Part shown: one piece after another, positions 25,945-34,725 of the stretch
How positions within the stretch are numbered: the stretch's first letter is position 1
How the letters are laid out: every line of letters begins with the position of its first letter
Assembly (NCBI RefSeq): GCF_022374935.2
Contig: NZ_CP092430.2
Location: 2,046,001 to 2,110,000 of the forward strand
DNA: 64,000 nt
Direction of reading: 5' to 3'
Source of the DNA: Mycolicibacter virginiensis
GTDB lineage: Bacteria; Actinomycetota; Actinomycetes; Mycobacteriales; Mycobacteriaceae
Notes under the pieces: generated by a model
What the model was told of the DNA's origin: nothing
Database searches by the model: none
Seen by the model: the letters and a program-made list of their open reading frames with translations, nothing else
Translations under genes and position numbers: made by a program

Positions 25945-26868
25945 ATGGCGTTCGCATATAGCGACATGCTCGAGACGATCAAGAACAAGCAATGGGCTCT
26001 CGCCGATATCGATTGGGACGCCCCTGGTGCGGAGTTGATCACCGACGAACAGCGTCCCAAACTCAAGCAATTCATGTCCGACGTGGTGTGGATTGAGCAT
26101 GTCGGAGCGCGCGCCTTTGCTGCGATGGCCCCGAAGGCGCCCTTCGAAGCGCTCGGAGACATTTACCGTTACTTTCACGCCGAGGAGCAGCGTCACGCCA
26201 ACGCCGAACTTGCTCTGATGCGTCGCTGGGGCATGATCGAGGAAGGCGAAAAGCCTGTACCGAATAAGAACATCCGTCTCGTGATCGAGTGGCTAGATCG
26301 GTACGCTGAGGCTCTTCCCCTGACTGTCATCGGCGCCGCGATTCCCGCACTGGAGACCGCGCTGGACGGGGCCCTGCTGAAATTTCTCCTTGATGAGGTC
26401 GACGACCCAATTTGCGGGGAAGTATTCAATAAGGTCAACAGCGACGAATCGCGGCACCTTGCAGTAGGTTTTCAAGTCCTGAATGACCTCGGCGCCAGTC
26501 CCATGCGAATCCATGCAATCCAAACGGTCGGCGCTGTGATGGACCCCCGTATTCTCACTGGCGCGTTGCTGTATATACCGCTTCTCACGCGCATGTTGAT
26601 GAATCTCAACGCGATGGGGCTATCCGAAGAGAAGCTGTACAACGCGGTGACGCGATATGGCAATGTCGGGGACCGCAGTGAGCACACGCGGAGGGTGCCT
26701 GGATATCACATCTTGAAGGCCCACATGTCCTCCTCGATCAAGCGGTCCCAACCCCTTCACTTCGTTTCCCAGCGCTTAGGCAATGCGATCGACATCTTCC
26801 CCGTGCAAGTACTCGGGCGACCGCCTTCATGGACGGATGAACTGACCTATGAACCGGTCGCTAAATGA
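25945..26868 (+). CDS. Ferritin-like diiron protein (putative oxygenase/oxidoreductase)
   Basis: A 307-residue helical protein. Diiron ligands are suggested by WIEHVGARAF (about 50), HAEEQRHANAE (about 74-84), PALETALDGA and NSDESRHLAVG (about 172-182): two E-x-x-H motifs separated by a helix pair. Similar proteins occur beside BVMO and P450 genes in mycobacteria. The reaction is unknown; hydroxylation or desaturation of the cluster substrate is likely. Its stop overlaps the start of the first BVMO by ATGA. Confidence 0.8.
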   Translation: MAFAYSDMLETIKNKQWALADIDWDAPGAELITDEQRPKLKQFMSDVVWIEHVGARAFAAMAPKAPFEALGDIYRYFHAEEQRHANAELALMRRWGMIEEGEKPVPNKNIRLVIEWLDRYAEALPLTVIGAAIPALETALDGALLKFLLDEVDDPICGEVFNKVNSDESRHLAVGFQVLNDLGASPMRIHAIQTVGAVMDPRILTGALLYIPLLTRMLMNLNAMGLSEEKLYNAVTRYGNVGDRSEHTRRVPGYHILKAHMSSSIKRSQPLHFVSQRLGNAIDIFPVQVLGRPPSWTDELTYEPVAK

Positions 26869-28364
26869 CGGACACGGTAACGACTTTGATCGTCGGCGCC
26901 GGCTTCGCGGGTATCGGTACGGCGATGAGAATGCTTCAAGCGGGCATTAACGACTTTGTCATCTTGGAGCGATCACATCGCATCGGGGGCACCTGGCGTG
27001 ACAACACTTACCCCGGCGCCGCCTGCGACATTCCGTCATTGCTGTACTCCTACTCGTTCGAGCCGAACCCAGGCTGGACTCGCGCATACTCGGGGAGCGC
27101 AGAGATCCTCGCCTATATCGACGCGATTGTCGCGAAATACGATCTTGGGAGGTTCATTCATTTCGGTGCGGACGTGAGTGCACTGGAATTCGACGAGGAT
27201 GCCGGAGAGTGGGTTGTCGACACGACCGGCGGCAGGCGGTATAGGGGCCGTTCAGTCGTGATGGCTAGCGGACCACTTGCTGACGCCAGTTTCCCGGATA
27301 TTCGTGGCATCGAGTCGTACGAGGGGAAAAAGATTCACAGTGCTCGGTGGGACCACTCCTATGACATGAGCGGTAAGAGGGTGGCGGTTATCGGGACCGG
27401 GGCGAGCGCTGTGCAGATCGTTCCCGAATTGGTCCAGTTGGCGGCGTCGGTCAAGGTGTTTCAGAGGACGCCCGGCTGGGTCCTACCGAGGGTGAATTTC
27501 CGGCATCCGGCCTGGGCGCGTTCGACTTTCAAGCGCATGCCGGCAACCGAACAGGCCCTACGAGGTGCGTGGTTCTGGGCGCATGAGGTCATGGCCGTGG
27601 GCATGGTTTGGGATACCGCTGCCACATCTGTCATCCAAGCGGCCGCGAAGGCGAATCTGCGTCGGCAGGTGAAGGATACCTGGTTGAGACGTCAGCTAAC
27701 ACCGCAGTTCAGACCTGGGTGCAAACGCATGCTTATGACTAACGACTATTACCCTGCTCTCCAGGCCGATAACTGCAAACTCGTCAGCTGGCCGATCGCC
27801 ACACTGGCTCCGAACGGAATTCGAACCGCCGACGGCATCGAGCATGAGGTGGACTGCATAGTATTCGCGACAGGCTTCGATGTGTGTAAACGCGGTACGC
27901 CATTTCCGATCCGAGGGCGCGACGGACGAAAACTCGAAGACGCGTGGTCTGAGGGGAGATTTGCCTACAAGAGCGTGAGTGTGGCCGGCTATCCGAATTT
28001 GTTCTTCACTTTCGGGCCTAATTCCGGTCCTGGCCACAACTCTGCCCTTCTATATATGGAGGCAGCAATCGATTACATCGTAAAAGCGATCGAGCTCTTG
28101 CGCGACGAAGGTAACGGAGTCCATACCCTGGATGTGAAAGAGGGTAGCCAAAACGCGTACCACTCCAATATTCAGCGGCGGTTACGACGCACGACATGGA
28201 ACTCGGGTTGCAGCAGCTGGTATTTAACGGAGGACGGCTATAACGGCACGATGTATCCGGGCTTTGCGACTCAGTTCACCAGGGAACTGTCCCGTCTGGA
28301 TATGCGGGATTACGACATCACTCGGCGTGACGATGCTGACCTGAAGTTGACACAAACACGCTGA
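26865..28364 (+). CDS. Flavin monooxygenase, Baeyer-Villiger type (1 of 3)
   Basis: A 499-residue FAD/NADPH monooxygenase. Its first Rossmann motif is VGAGFAGIGTA (about 10-20), followed by GGTWRDNTYPGAACD. The BVMO fingerprint F-x-G-x3-H-x3-W-(P/D) appears as YEGKKIHSARWD (about 152-163) with Tyr in place of Phe. The NADPH motif is VIGTGASAVQ (about 175). It would insert oxygen next to a ketone to give an ester or lactone. It resembles MymA (Rv3083) in general type. It is co-directional and overlapping with the ferritin-like gene. Confidence 0.88.
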   Translation: MTDTVTTLIVGAGFAGIGTAMRMLQAGINDFVILERSHRIGGTWRDNTYPGAACDIPSLLYSYSFEPNPGWTRAYSGSAEILAYIDAIVAKYDLGRFIHFGADVSALEFDEDAGEWVVDTTGGRRYRGRSVVMASGPLADASFPDIRGIESYEGKKIHSARWDHSYDMSGKRVAVIGTGASAVQIVPELVQLAASVKVFQRTPGWVLPRVNFRHPAWARSTFKRMPATEQALRGAWFWAHEVMAVGMVWDTAATSVIQAAAKANLRRQVKDTWLRRQLTPQFRPGCKRMLMTNDYYPALQADNCKLVSWPIATLAPNGIRTADGIEHEVDCIVFATGFDVCKRGTPFPIRGRDGRKLEDAWSEGRFAYKSVSVAGYPNLFFTFGPNSGPGHNSALLYMEAAIDYIVKAIELLRDEGNGVHTLDVKEGSQNAYHSNIQRRLRRTTWNSGCSSWYLTEDGYNGTMYPGFATQFTRELSRLDMRDYDITRRDDADLKLTQTR

Positions 28365-28411
28365 ACTGCAGCAGCGGATAGGGTAAACATCAAAGCGCAC
28401 GTGAGGAAGTA

Positions 28412-29929
28412 ATGGGTTCTGAGTCTGGGCAGCACTACAAAATTGTAATAGTCGGAGCCGGGTTTTCTGGGATTGGTACAGCCATCAGCCTGTTGAAGGC
28501 CGGATTTGCGGACTTTCTTATAGTCGATGACGCCGATGGCGTCGGCGGCACATGGCACTGGAATACGTATCCGGGAATAGCGGTCGATATTCCGTCCTAT
28601 AGTTACCAGTTCTCTTATGAGATGCGAACATCCTGGTCACGTACTTACGCTCACGGGGATGAGTTGAAGGCTTATGCAGAGCGGTGTGTAGAAAAATACG
28701 GACTCCAAAATTACATCCGGTTCAACACGACTGTGGACGAAGCCTGTTTCGACGAAGGCGCCGCACTATGGCGGCTGAGCTGCTCCTCTGGTCAGAATCT
28801 GACCGCGCGTTTTGTGATAAATTGCTCTGGCGTTCTCAGTCGGCCGAAGTGGCCTGATATTCCAGGAGTGCGCGACTTCGCCGGCGTGACGCTGCATACG
28901 GCCAGATGGGACCACACGAAAGATCTCACCGGTAAGCGGGTGGCGGTGATCGGGACTGGGGCATCTGCGGTGCAGCTGATTCCCGAAATCGCGAAGATCG
29001 CATCAAGTCTGACGGTCTTCCAGCGAACGCCGATTTACTGCTTGCCGAAGCCGGATTTCTCCATACCGAGCTGGGCCGCGACAGTGATGCGGTTGGTGCC
29101 AGGGGCACAACTGATGACGCGCACTGCGAGTCAGGCGTTCGTCGAGTTCACATTTCCAATCGCAGCTCATTTTCACTCGTTGATCCCTGTGTCGGACCTC
29201 ATGGAAGAGGCGGCGAAACGCTATATGCGTCGGGCGGTCGACGATCCGGTGACTCGAGACCAACTCATTCCTCGCTATTCGTTGGGTTGTAAGCGACCGA
29301 GTTTCCACAATTCCTATCTCGCAACGTACAACCGTCGCAATGTTTCGCTCGAGACCAGCGGCATCACCCATGTCGACCATGCCTCGGTTCACACGGAAGA
29401 TGGCAAGAGTTATCCGATCGATGTCATGGTCTTGGCCACCGGGTTCAAAGTGATGGAGTCGGGCAATATGCCGACTTATGTGCTGAAGGGACGCGGTGGA
29501 GTGGAGCAGTCTGCCTGGTGGGATGAGCACCGCCTCCAAGCCTTCGAGGGTGTGAGCGTCCCAGGGTTCCCGAATCACTTCAATATCTTCGGTCCCTATG
29601 GTTACAACGGCTCCTCCTACTTCACACTCATCGAGGCGCAAAGTCGGCATATCGTCCGCTGTCTTCGTCGTGCGCGCACGCTGAAGGCTGATTACGTAGA
29701 GGTCAGACAGCAGGCGAACGACCGCTACTTCGCTGACATGGTTAACCGCCGACATCGACAGGTTTTCTGGCAGCCGAGCTGTTCCAATGCCAACAGTTAC
29801 TATTTCGACAAACACGGCGATGTTCCGTTGCGTCCGTCAACGACCCTGGAGACTTACTGGCGTAGCCGCACCTTCCGGCTCTCCGATTACCGATTTGAAC
29901 GTCGCGCAGAATCCGTGGGCGCACGGTGA
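28412..29929 (+). CDS. Flavin monooxygenase, Baeyer-Villiger type (2 of 3)
   Basis: A 505-residue enzyme with VGAGFSGIGTA (about 13-23), GGTWHWNTYPGIAVD, the full fingerprint FAGVTLHTARWD (about 156-167), and NADPH motif VIGTGASAVQL. The GTWHWNTYPG segment is closer to classic cyclohexanone/steroid-type BVMOs than the first copy, so the two probably differ in substrate. Its stop overlaps the start of the esterase by ATGA. Base composition is visibly richer in A+T than the alkane block. Confidence 0.88.
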   Translation: MGSESGQHYKIVIVGAGFSGIGTAISLLKAGFADFLIVDDADGVGGTWHWNTYPGIAVDIPSYSYQFSYEMRTSWSRTYAHGDELKAYAERCVEKYGLQNYIRFNTTVDEACFDEGAALWRLSCSSGQNLTARFVINCSGVLSRPKWPDIPGVRDFAGVTLHTARWDHTKDLTGKRVAVIGTGASAVQLIPEIAKIASSLTVFQRTPIYCLPKPDFSIPSWAATVMRLVPGAQLMTRTASQAFVEFTFPIAAHFHSLIPVSDLMEEAAKRYMRRAVDDPVTRDQLIPRYSLGCKRPSFHNSYLATYNRRNVSLETSGITHVDHASVHTEDGKSYPIDVMVLATGFKVMESGNMPTYVLKGRGGVEQSAWWDEHRLQAFEGVSVPGFPNHFNIFGPYGYNGSSYFTLIEAQSRHIVRCLRRARTLKADYVEVRQQANDRYFADMVNRRHRQVFWQPSCSNANSYYFDKHGDVPLRPSTTLETYWRSRTFRLSDYRFERRAESVGAR

Positions 29930-30891
29930 CCGACACTGATGCGACGGACCGGCGCCCCAGTCTTGCAAGTCATTTCGTGGCAATGACTTCGCGAAACACA
30001 CTGCGTCCGCTGTCGCAACTCATCCCGTCGAACGCCCACGGCCTCGCGGTGATGGATCGCGTACTCCGGATGGCGCTTGTGGGATCGCGGCCCCGCCGAA
30101 GCGTGGCGGTTCGCACAATAGATACCGAGTTCGCCGGGAATCAGATACGCGGGGATTGGATCACTTCTCCTGCAGTCGATCCACACGCGGTTCCGTTGCT
30201 CTACATTCATGGCGGCGCCTACTCCATGTGCTCACCGGCTACCCACCGCGGCCTGCTCGGTGAACTTGCCTCCGCGAGCGGTCGGCCCATCTTTGCGGTG
30301 AGGTATCGGCTAGCTCCACGCTATCCCTTTCCCGCTGCCGCCGACGATGCACTGAACGCATACCGCTGGCTCGTCACAGGGCAGCCTTCGGCTTCCGGCG
30401 AACGCGGTGTTGCGGTGGCCGGGGACTCGGCGGGCGGCCAGCTCACGATGGCCACCGCCCTTGGCGCACGTAGTGACGGACTTCCGCTGCCGGATTCGAT
30501 GCTTCTCATGTCTCCGGTCCTGGATCTGACATGTGAACTCGCGAGGGCACGCGAACTTCGCCGCCGTGATCCTTTCGCCTCTGCTCGGTCCGCGGCCCGC
30601 GCTCTTGACCTGTACGTGGCTGGTGCAGATCACCGCAATGAGCGAATCAGCGTGCTCGACGCAGACCTCAGGTCCATGCCACCGATCCTGATTCAGGTAG
30701 GCGGAAGAGAAATGTTGATCGATGACTCGAGGCATCTTGCCGACCGCCTCCGATCGGCCGGATCAAGCGTTGAGATACAGGTGTACCGGGGACAGATCCA
30801 CGTGTTCCAAGCCATGTTCCGAATCCTGCCCGAGGCTCGTGAGGCGATCCACCGCGCTGGAAACTTCCTGAAAGCTTCGGCCCACCGGTGA
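29926..30891 (+). CDS. HSL-family esterase/lipase
   Basis: A 321-residue alpha/beta-hydrolase of the hormone-sensitive lipase group. The oxyanion motif is LLYIHGGAYSM (about 90), the nucleophile GDSAGGQL (about 168), the Asp in the DDSRHLADRL region and the catalytic His in GQIHVFQAM. LipR (Rv3084) holds the equivalent place beside MymA. It is a good candidate to open the ester or lactone made by the flanking BVMOs. It is coupled to the second BVMO by ATGA. Confidence 0.9.
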   Translation: MTDTDATDRRPSLASHFVAMTSRNTLRPLSQLIPSNAHGLAVMDRVLRMALVGSRPRRSVAVRTIDTEFAGNQIRGDWITSPAVDPHAVPLLYIHGGAYSMCSPATHRGLLGELASASGRPIFAVRYRLAPRYPFPAAADDALNAYRWLVTGQPSASGERGVAVAGDSAGGQLTMATALGARSDGLPLPDSMLLMSPVLDLTCELARARELRRRDPFASARSAARALDLYVAGADHRNERISVLDADLRSMPPILIQVGGREMLIDDSRHLADRLRSAGSSVEIQVYRGQIHVFQAMFRILPEAREAIHRAGNFLKASAHR

Positions 30892-30904
30892 AAGTGTTGG
30901 GACC

Positions 30905-32488
30905 GTGGATGCTCCACTGCCACCGCGCCATCAACTGCTTCTTAGCTGTCTCATGACAGGCGGCTTTGCGAGGGATCCTCGAGGACACGATCCGTCGATA
31001 GTGATCATCGGGGCCGGCGTCGCGGGTATCGCCATGGCCCATCAGCTGAAGAGGGACGGATTCACCAACTTCACCATGGTGGAAAAGGCTGCAGACATCG
31101 GCGGCGTCTGGCGCGACAACACCTATCCAGGAGCGGCTTGCGACGTGCCGTCAGCGTTGTACTCACTCTCGGACAAGCCCAACACTCGTTGGTCGAGACG
31201 TTATGCAGAACAGCCCGAGATACTCCAATATCTTCGCCGACTCGTCCTGGCCGACGGAATGGACCTGCAGCTGCGCACGCGGACCGAAGTCGTCGAGATG
31301 ACCTTCGATGAACAGGCCGGCCGTTGGCGTTTGGTGACCGAATCCAGCGAGACGATCTGGTGCGATGTCGTGATTTCGGCCGTGGGGCAGCTCTCGCGAC
31401 CTCATACGCCGAATATTGCCGGCGAAGACACCTTCGAGGGGCCGCGTTTTCATTCGGCGCGTTGGGACCATTCGGTATCGCTGCGCGGCAAGGAAGTAGC
31501 CGTCATCGGGACAGGCGCAAGCGCGATACAGTTTGTGCCATGGATCGCACACGAGGCACAGCGCGTAACGCTGTATCAGCGCACGGCGCCTTGGATTTTG
31601 CCGAAGTGGGACAGCAGGTACGGACGTCTTCACCAACAGCTGATTAAGGTTCTGCCGCTGTGGCCGCGTCTTGAGCGTTTCGCGGTATGGCTGATTTTTG
31701 AAGTGCTCGCAGTGACGTTGGTCGACGCGAAGCCCTTGTCACGCATTCTCGGCGCGGTCGCCCGCTACCACCTCCATCGGCAGGTTGCCGATCCAATGCT
31801 GCGCCGGCAACTCACGCCATCAGATGCGCCGGGGTGCAAGCGGGTGTTGTTCTCGAATGATTACTACCCCGCGATTGCCAACGGTGAAGTCTCGTTGGTG
31901 ACCAACGCGGTTGCGAAGCTTTGCGACAAGGGAGTCGTGACCGACGATGGCGTACTCCACCACGCGGACGTCGTCATTTACGGAACAGGTTTCCGCGCTA
32001 CCGACTTCCTCGCCCCGATGCGTGTTCGCGGCTGGGGCGGAGTGACTCTGGACGAGGTGTGGGGGACGCAGGCGCACGCATACCTGGGCATTACAGTCCC
32101 GATGTTCCCGAATCTCTTTCTCCTCTATGGCCCGAACACGAACGTCGGTTCCGGGTCGATCATTTACATGATCGAGTCTCAGGTCCGCTATGTCGGTGCC
32201 CTCATCAAGATTTTGGCGAGTGCCCCAGGGCGTACGGTCGACGTCAGGCCAGACATCGAGCAAAGCTACAACACACGATTGGGCCGGCGGCTGCGAAGGT
32301 CGGTGTGGGCGCTTTGCGCGAGCTGGTACACGACCTCGAGTGGCGCGATCCCGACGAACTGGCCTGGGCCTACATTTGCCTACCGGATCCTCACCCGCAA
32401 ACCACGCAATCACGATTATCTATTCAGGCACGTTGAACGCCTTCAGTTAGACGGCCCGAGTGAGAACGGCGCGAGGCTGCGCAGATGA
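30905..32488 (+). CDS. Flavin monooxygenase, Baeyer-Villiger type (3 of 3)
   Basis: About 527 residues from GTG 30905; ATG 30953 is an alternative start giving 511. It carries IGAGVAGIAMA, GGVWRDNTYPGAACD, the fingerprint FEGPRFHSARWD and VIGTGASAIQF. It is more like the first copy than the second in the TYPGAACD region. The C-terminal tail is longer. It ends the first part of block D; a 115-bp gap follows with a possible internal promoter. Confidence 0.87.
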   Translation: MDAPLPPRHQLLLSCLMTGGFARDPRGHDPSIVIIGAGVAGIAMAHQLKRDGFTNFTMVEKAADIGGVWRDNTYPGAACDVPSALYSLSDKPNTRWSRRYAEQPEILQYLRRLVLADGMDLQLRTRTEVVEMTFDEQAGRWRLVTESSETIWCDVVISAVGQLSRPHTPNIAGEDTFEGPRFHSARWDHSVSLRGKEVAVIGTGASAIQFVPWIAHEAQRVTLYQRTAPWILPKWDSRYGRLHQQLIKVLPLWPRLERFAVWLIFEVLAVTLVDAKPLSRILGAVARYHLHRQVADPMLRRQLTPSDAPGCKRVLFSNDYYPAIANGEVSLVTNAVAKLCDKGVVTDDGVLHHADVVIYGTGFRATDFLAPMRVRGWGGVTLDEVWGTQAHAYLGITVPMFPNLFLLYGPNTNVGSGSIIYMIESQVRYVGALIKILASAPGRTVDVRPDIEQSYNTRLGRRLRRSVWALCASWYTTSSGAIPTNWPGPTFAYRILTRKPRNHDYLFRHVERLQLDGPSENGARLRR

Positions 32489-32603
32489 TCCGGGTCGCAG
32501 GCGGTGTCTAACATTTCACTGTTCATTGTTCGAATATTGACATTCAGCACATCTATGTAAACTGTTACCAGATACCCGTGCAGCAGAGCGCCCAGGAGGC
32601 ATC
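32489..32603 (+). promoter_or_regulatory. Possible internal promoter before the second P450
   Basis: This 115-bp gap is A/T-rich compared with the neighbours. It contains a TTGACA (32537-32542) and a near-palindrome GTAAACTGTTAC (32557-32568). A strong ribosome binding site AGGAGG (32594-32599) precedes GTG 32604. The exact -10 is not clear. It could give separate control of the P450-transglutaminase-synthetase-dehydrogenase part. Confidence 0.4.
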
Positions 32604-34061
32604 GTGGCTAATCAGCTTCTCGCACTCACGCGTCACCCCAAGGAGCGGTTGACGTCTGTCCTGTTGGCGCCCGCCCCCCGCGTCGTCGATGACAAATGGC
32701 GACAGTGGAGTCGGGACTGGAGAGTCCGGGAACTTGCGCTGGCCCCCGCCGGATCTGGGCTGAGAGCCGTCCTAGGGGACGCTGGACTCCCGTTGCTGGG
32801 GCACACTGTCGACTACATCCGATTTGGTTCAGAATTCAGTCGGGAGCGTTACGAACGTTTGGGCTCGGTGTCGTGGATGGGCGCATTCGGTACCAAAATG
32901 GTGGTCATCGCCGGTCCAGACGCAACGCGTGAGGCGTTCACAAGCGAAGCCAAGGCCTTTTCTCAGGATGGCTGGTCCTTCTTGATCGATGCTTTCTTCC
33001 ATCGCGGGTTGATGCTCATGAGCTTCGACGAACATTTGATGCACCGGCGCATCATGCAGGAGGCGTTCACGCGTCCTCGCCTGACCGGATATGTCGGGCA
33101 GGTGGCCCCGTGCGTTCGCGCAGCCGTGCCCGCGTGGCCGACCGGTCCGTCGGTCCGGATCTACCCGTTGTTGAAGAATCTCACCCTCGATATTGCCACG
33201 GATGTCTTCATGGGTGGCCGCGGCAAGGACGAGAGCGCTGCTGTCAACGAGGCGTTCATTTCCACTGTTCGCGCGGCGAGTTCCTTTGTGCGAGTTCCAC
33301 TCCCGGGCACCAGGTTCCGCGCCGGCGTGCATGGGCGGCGCGTGTTGGAGGACTACTTCTCCCGACACCTGCCGGCCGCGCGTGCAGGCGAGACCGACGA
33401 TCTATTCGCCGCCCTATGCCAGGCGACCACGGAAGACGGTGAACGATTCTCCGACGAGGATGTGATCAACCACATGATCTTTCTCATGATGGCCGCCCAT
33501 GATACCTCCACGATCACCACCACTGCTGTGACCTACTTCCTCGCTAAACATCCTGAGTGGCAGGAGAAGGCAGCGGCGGAGGCGCGGTCCTTCGGTGACG
33601 ATTCGCCAGATATCGACGAACTGGAGCAGATGACGGTCCTCGATCTGATCCTCAAAGAAGCTCTGCGTCTGCTGGCGCCCGTTCCGCTGGTGATGCGCAA
33701 GACCGTCCGCGATGTCGCCATCGACGGCTATCACATCCCCCGTGAAACCTTGTGCGCAATCACACCCGCCGTAAATCACTTCGACCGCAGAATATGGAGC
33801 GACCCGGACCGTTTCGATCCGTCGCGCTTCGATGAGCCCCGGCGCGAGGACCAACAGCACCGATTCGCCTGGGTGCCGTTCGGCGGGGGGGCGCACAAAT
33901 GCATTGGGATGCAGTTCGGCACACTCGAGGTGAAGGCAATCCTGCACCAGATGTTGCGTACCTACACTTGGACGGTCCCAAACGACTATCACGTGCGTTG
34001 GGACAACACCTCGCTGCCCATTCCCGTGGACGGACTGCCTGTGACGTTGCGGCACCGATGA
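32604..34061 (+). CDS. Cytochrome P450 (CYP136/CYP51-like architecture)
   Basis: A 485-residue P450 from GTG 32604. The I-helix is MMAAHDTSTITT (about 295-306), the K-helix E-x-x-R is KEALRLL (about 352), and the heme loop FGGGAHKCIGMQFG (about 426-439) carries the Cys. The long N-terminus before the first helix and the G-A-H-K-C-I-G loop are like the CYP136 and CYP51 groups rather than CYP153. The substrate is unknown. No ferredoxin lies beside it; the one at 13593 or a chromosomal one may serve. Stop and next start overlap (ATGA). Confidence 0.87.
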   Translation: MANQLLALTRHPKERLTSVLLAPAPRVVDDKWRQWSRDWRVRELALAPAGSGLRAVLGDAGLPLLGHTVDYIRFGSEFSRERYERLGSVSWMGAFGTKMVVIAGPDATREAFTSEAKAFSQDGWSFLIDAFFHRGLMLMSFDEHLMHRRIMQEAFTRPRLTGYVGQVAPCVRAAVPAWPTGPSVRIYPLLKNLTLDIATDVFMGGRGKDESAAVNEAFISTVRAASSFVRVPLPGTRFRAGVHGRRVLEDYFSRHLPAARAGETDDLFAALCQATTEDGERFSDEDVINHMIFLMMAAHDTSTITTTAVTYFLAKHPEWQEKAAAEARSFGDDSPDIDELEQMTVLDLILKEALRLLAPVPLVMRKTVRDVAIDGYHIPRETLCAITPAVNHFDRRIWSDPDRFDPSRFDEPRREDQQHRFAWVPFGGGAHKCIGMQFGTLEVKAILHQMLRTYTWTVPNDYHVRWDNTSLPIPVDGLPVTLRHR

Positions 34062-34711
34062 GCGGTGAGAACTCGCCTTACCTGGAGCCCACGGAGTTCC
34101 TCGATTGGCAACATGAATCGGTACGCGACTTCGTTGCATCGGCGACCCGCGGCGCGGTCGACGACACCACGAAGGCCATAGCCATCTTCACTGCGGTCCG
34201 CGACTCGATTTGGTATGACCCCTACACCGTGACCGATGACCCGCATGCGTATCGCGCCAGCACCATCGCAACTGCAGACCGCGCTTACTGCGTCCCGAAG
34301 GCGGTGCTCTTGACGGCGGCCTGCCGAGCAGCAGGCATCCCAGCGCGGCTGGGGTTCGCCGATGTCCGAAACCACCTTCAGACCGAGACATTGCGTGAGC
34401 GGATGGGCGGTACCGACGTATTCGTCTACCACGGATACAGCCTCATGCATCTCTGCGGTGTCTGGGTCAAGGCAACTCCGGCGTTCAATCGCGAGCTATG
34501 CGCACGGTTCGGCGTCCCGCCAATTGATTTCGACGGGCGCACAGACGCCCTGCTGCACGGGTTCGCCGGTGACGGCACACAACACATGGAATATCTGAGG
34601 GATCGAGGCGCCTTCGACGATCTACCGCTGGCAGAGATCCTGCAAGCGCTCAGAACCCACTACGGGACGCTCATAGGCGATGCGAGTCGCCATCCAGACC
34701 TGTTCGCCTGA
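34058..34711 (+). CDS. Transglutaminase-like domain protein
   Basis: A 217-residue protein with a transglutaminase/cysteine-protease-like core. The nucleophile is Cys78 in DRAYCVPKAVLL; the His is in YHGYSLMHL (125 or 131), followed by VWVKATPAFN. These bacterial proteins have no proven reaction; amide or thioester cleavage or transfer is expected from the fold. It is locked between a P450 (4-bp overlap) and an acyl-CoA synthetase (14-bp gap). A decayed copy lies beside the BtrH-like gene at 21.4 kb. Confidence 0.82.
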   Translation: MSGENSPYLEPTEFLDWQHESVRDFVASATRGAVDDTTKAIAIFTAVRDSIWYDPYTVTDDPHAYRASTIATADRAYCVPKAVLLTAACRAAGIPARLGFADVRNHLQTETLRERMGGTDVFVYHGYSLMHLCGVWVKATPAFNRELCARFGVPPIDFDGRTDALLHGFAGDGTQHMEYLRDRGAFDDLPLAEILQALRTHYGTLIGDASRHPDLFA

Positions 34712-34725
34712 AGGGCCGATGCGAA

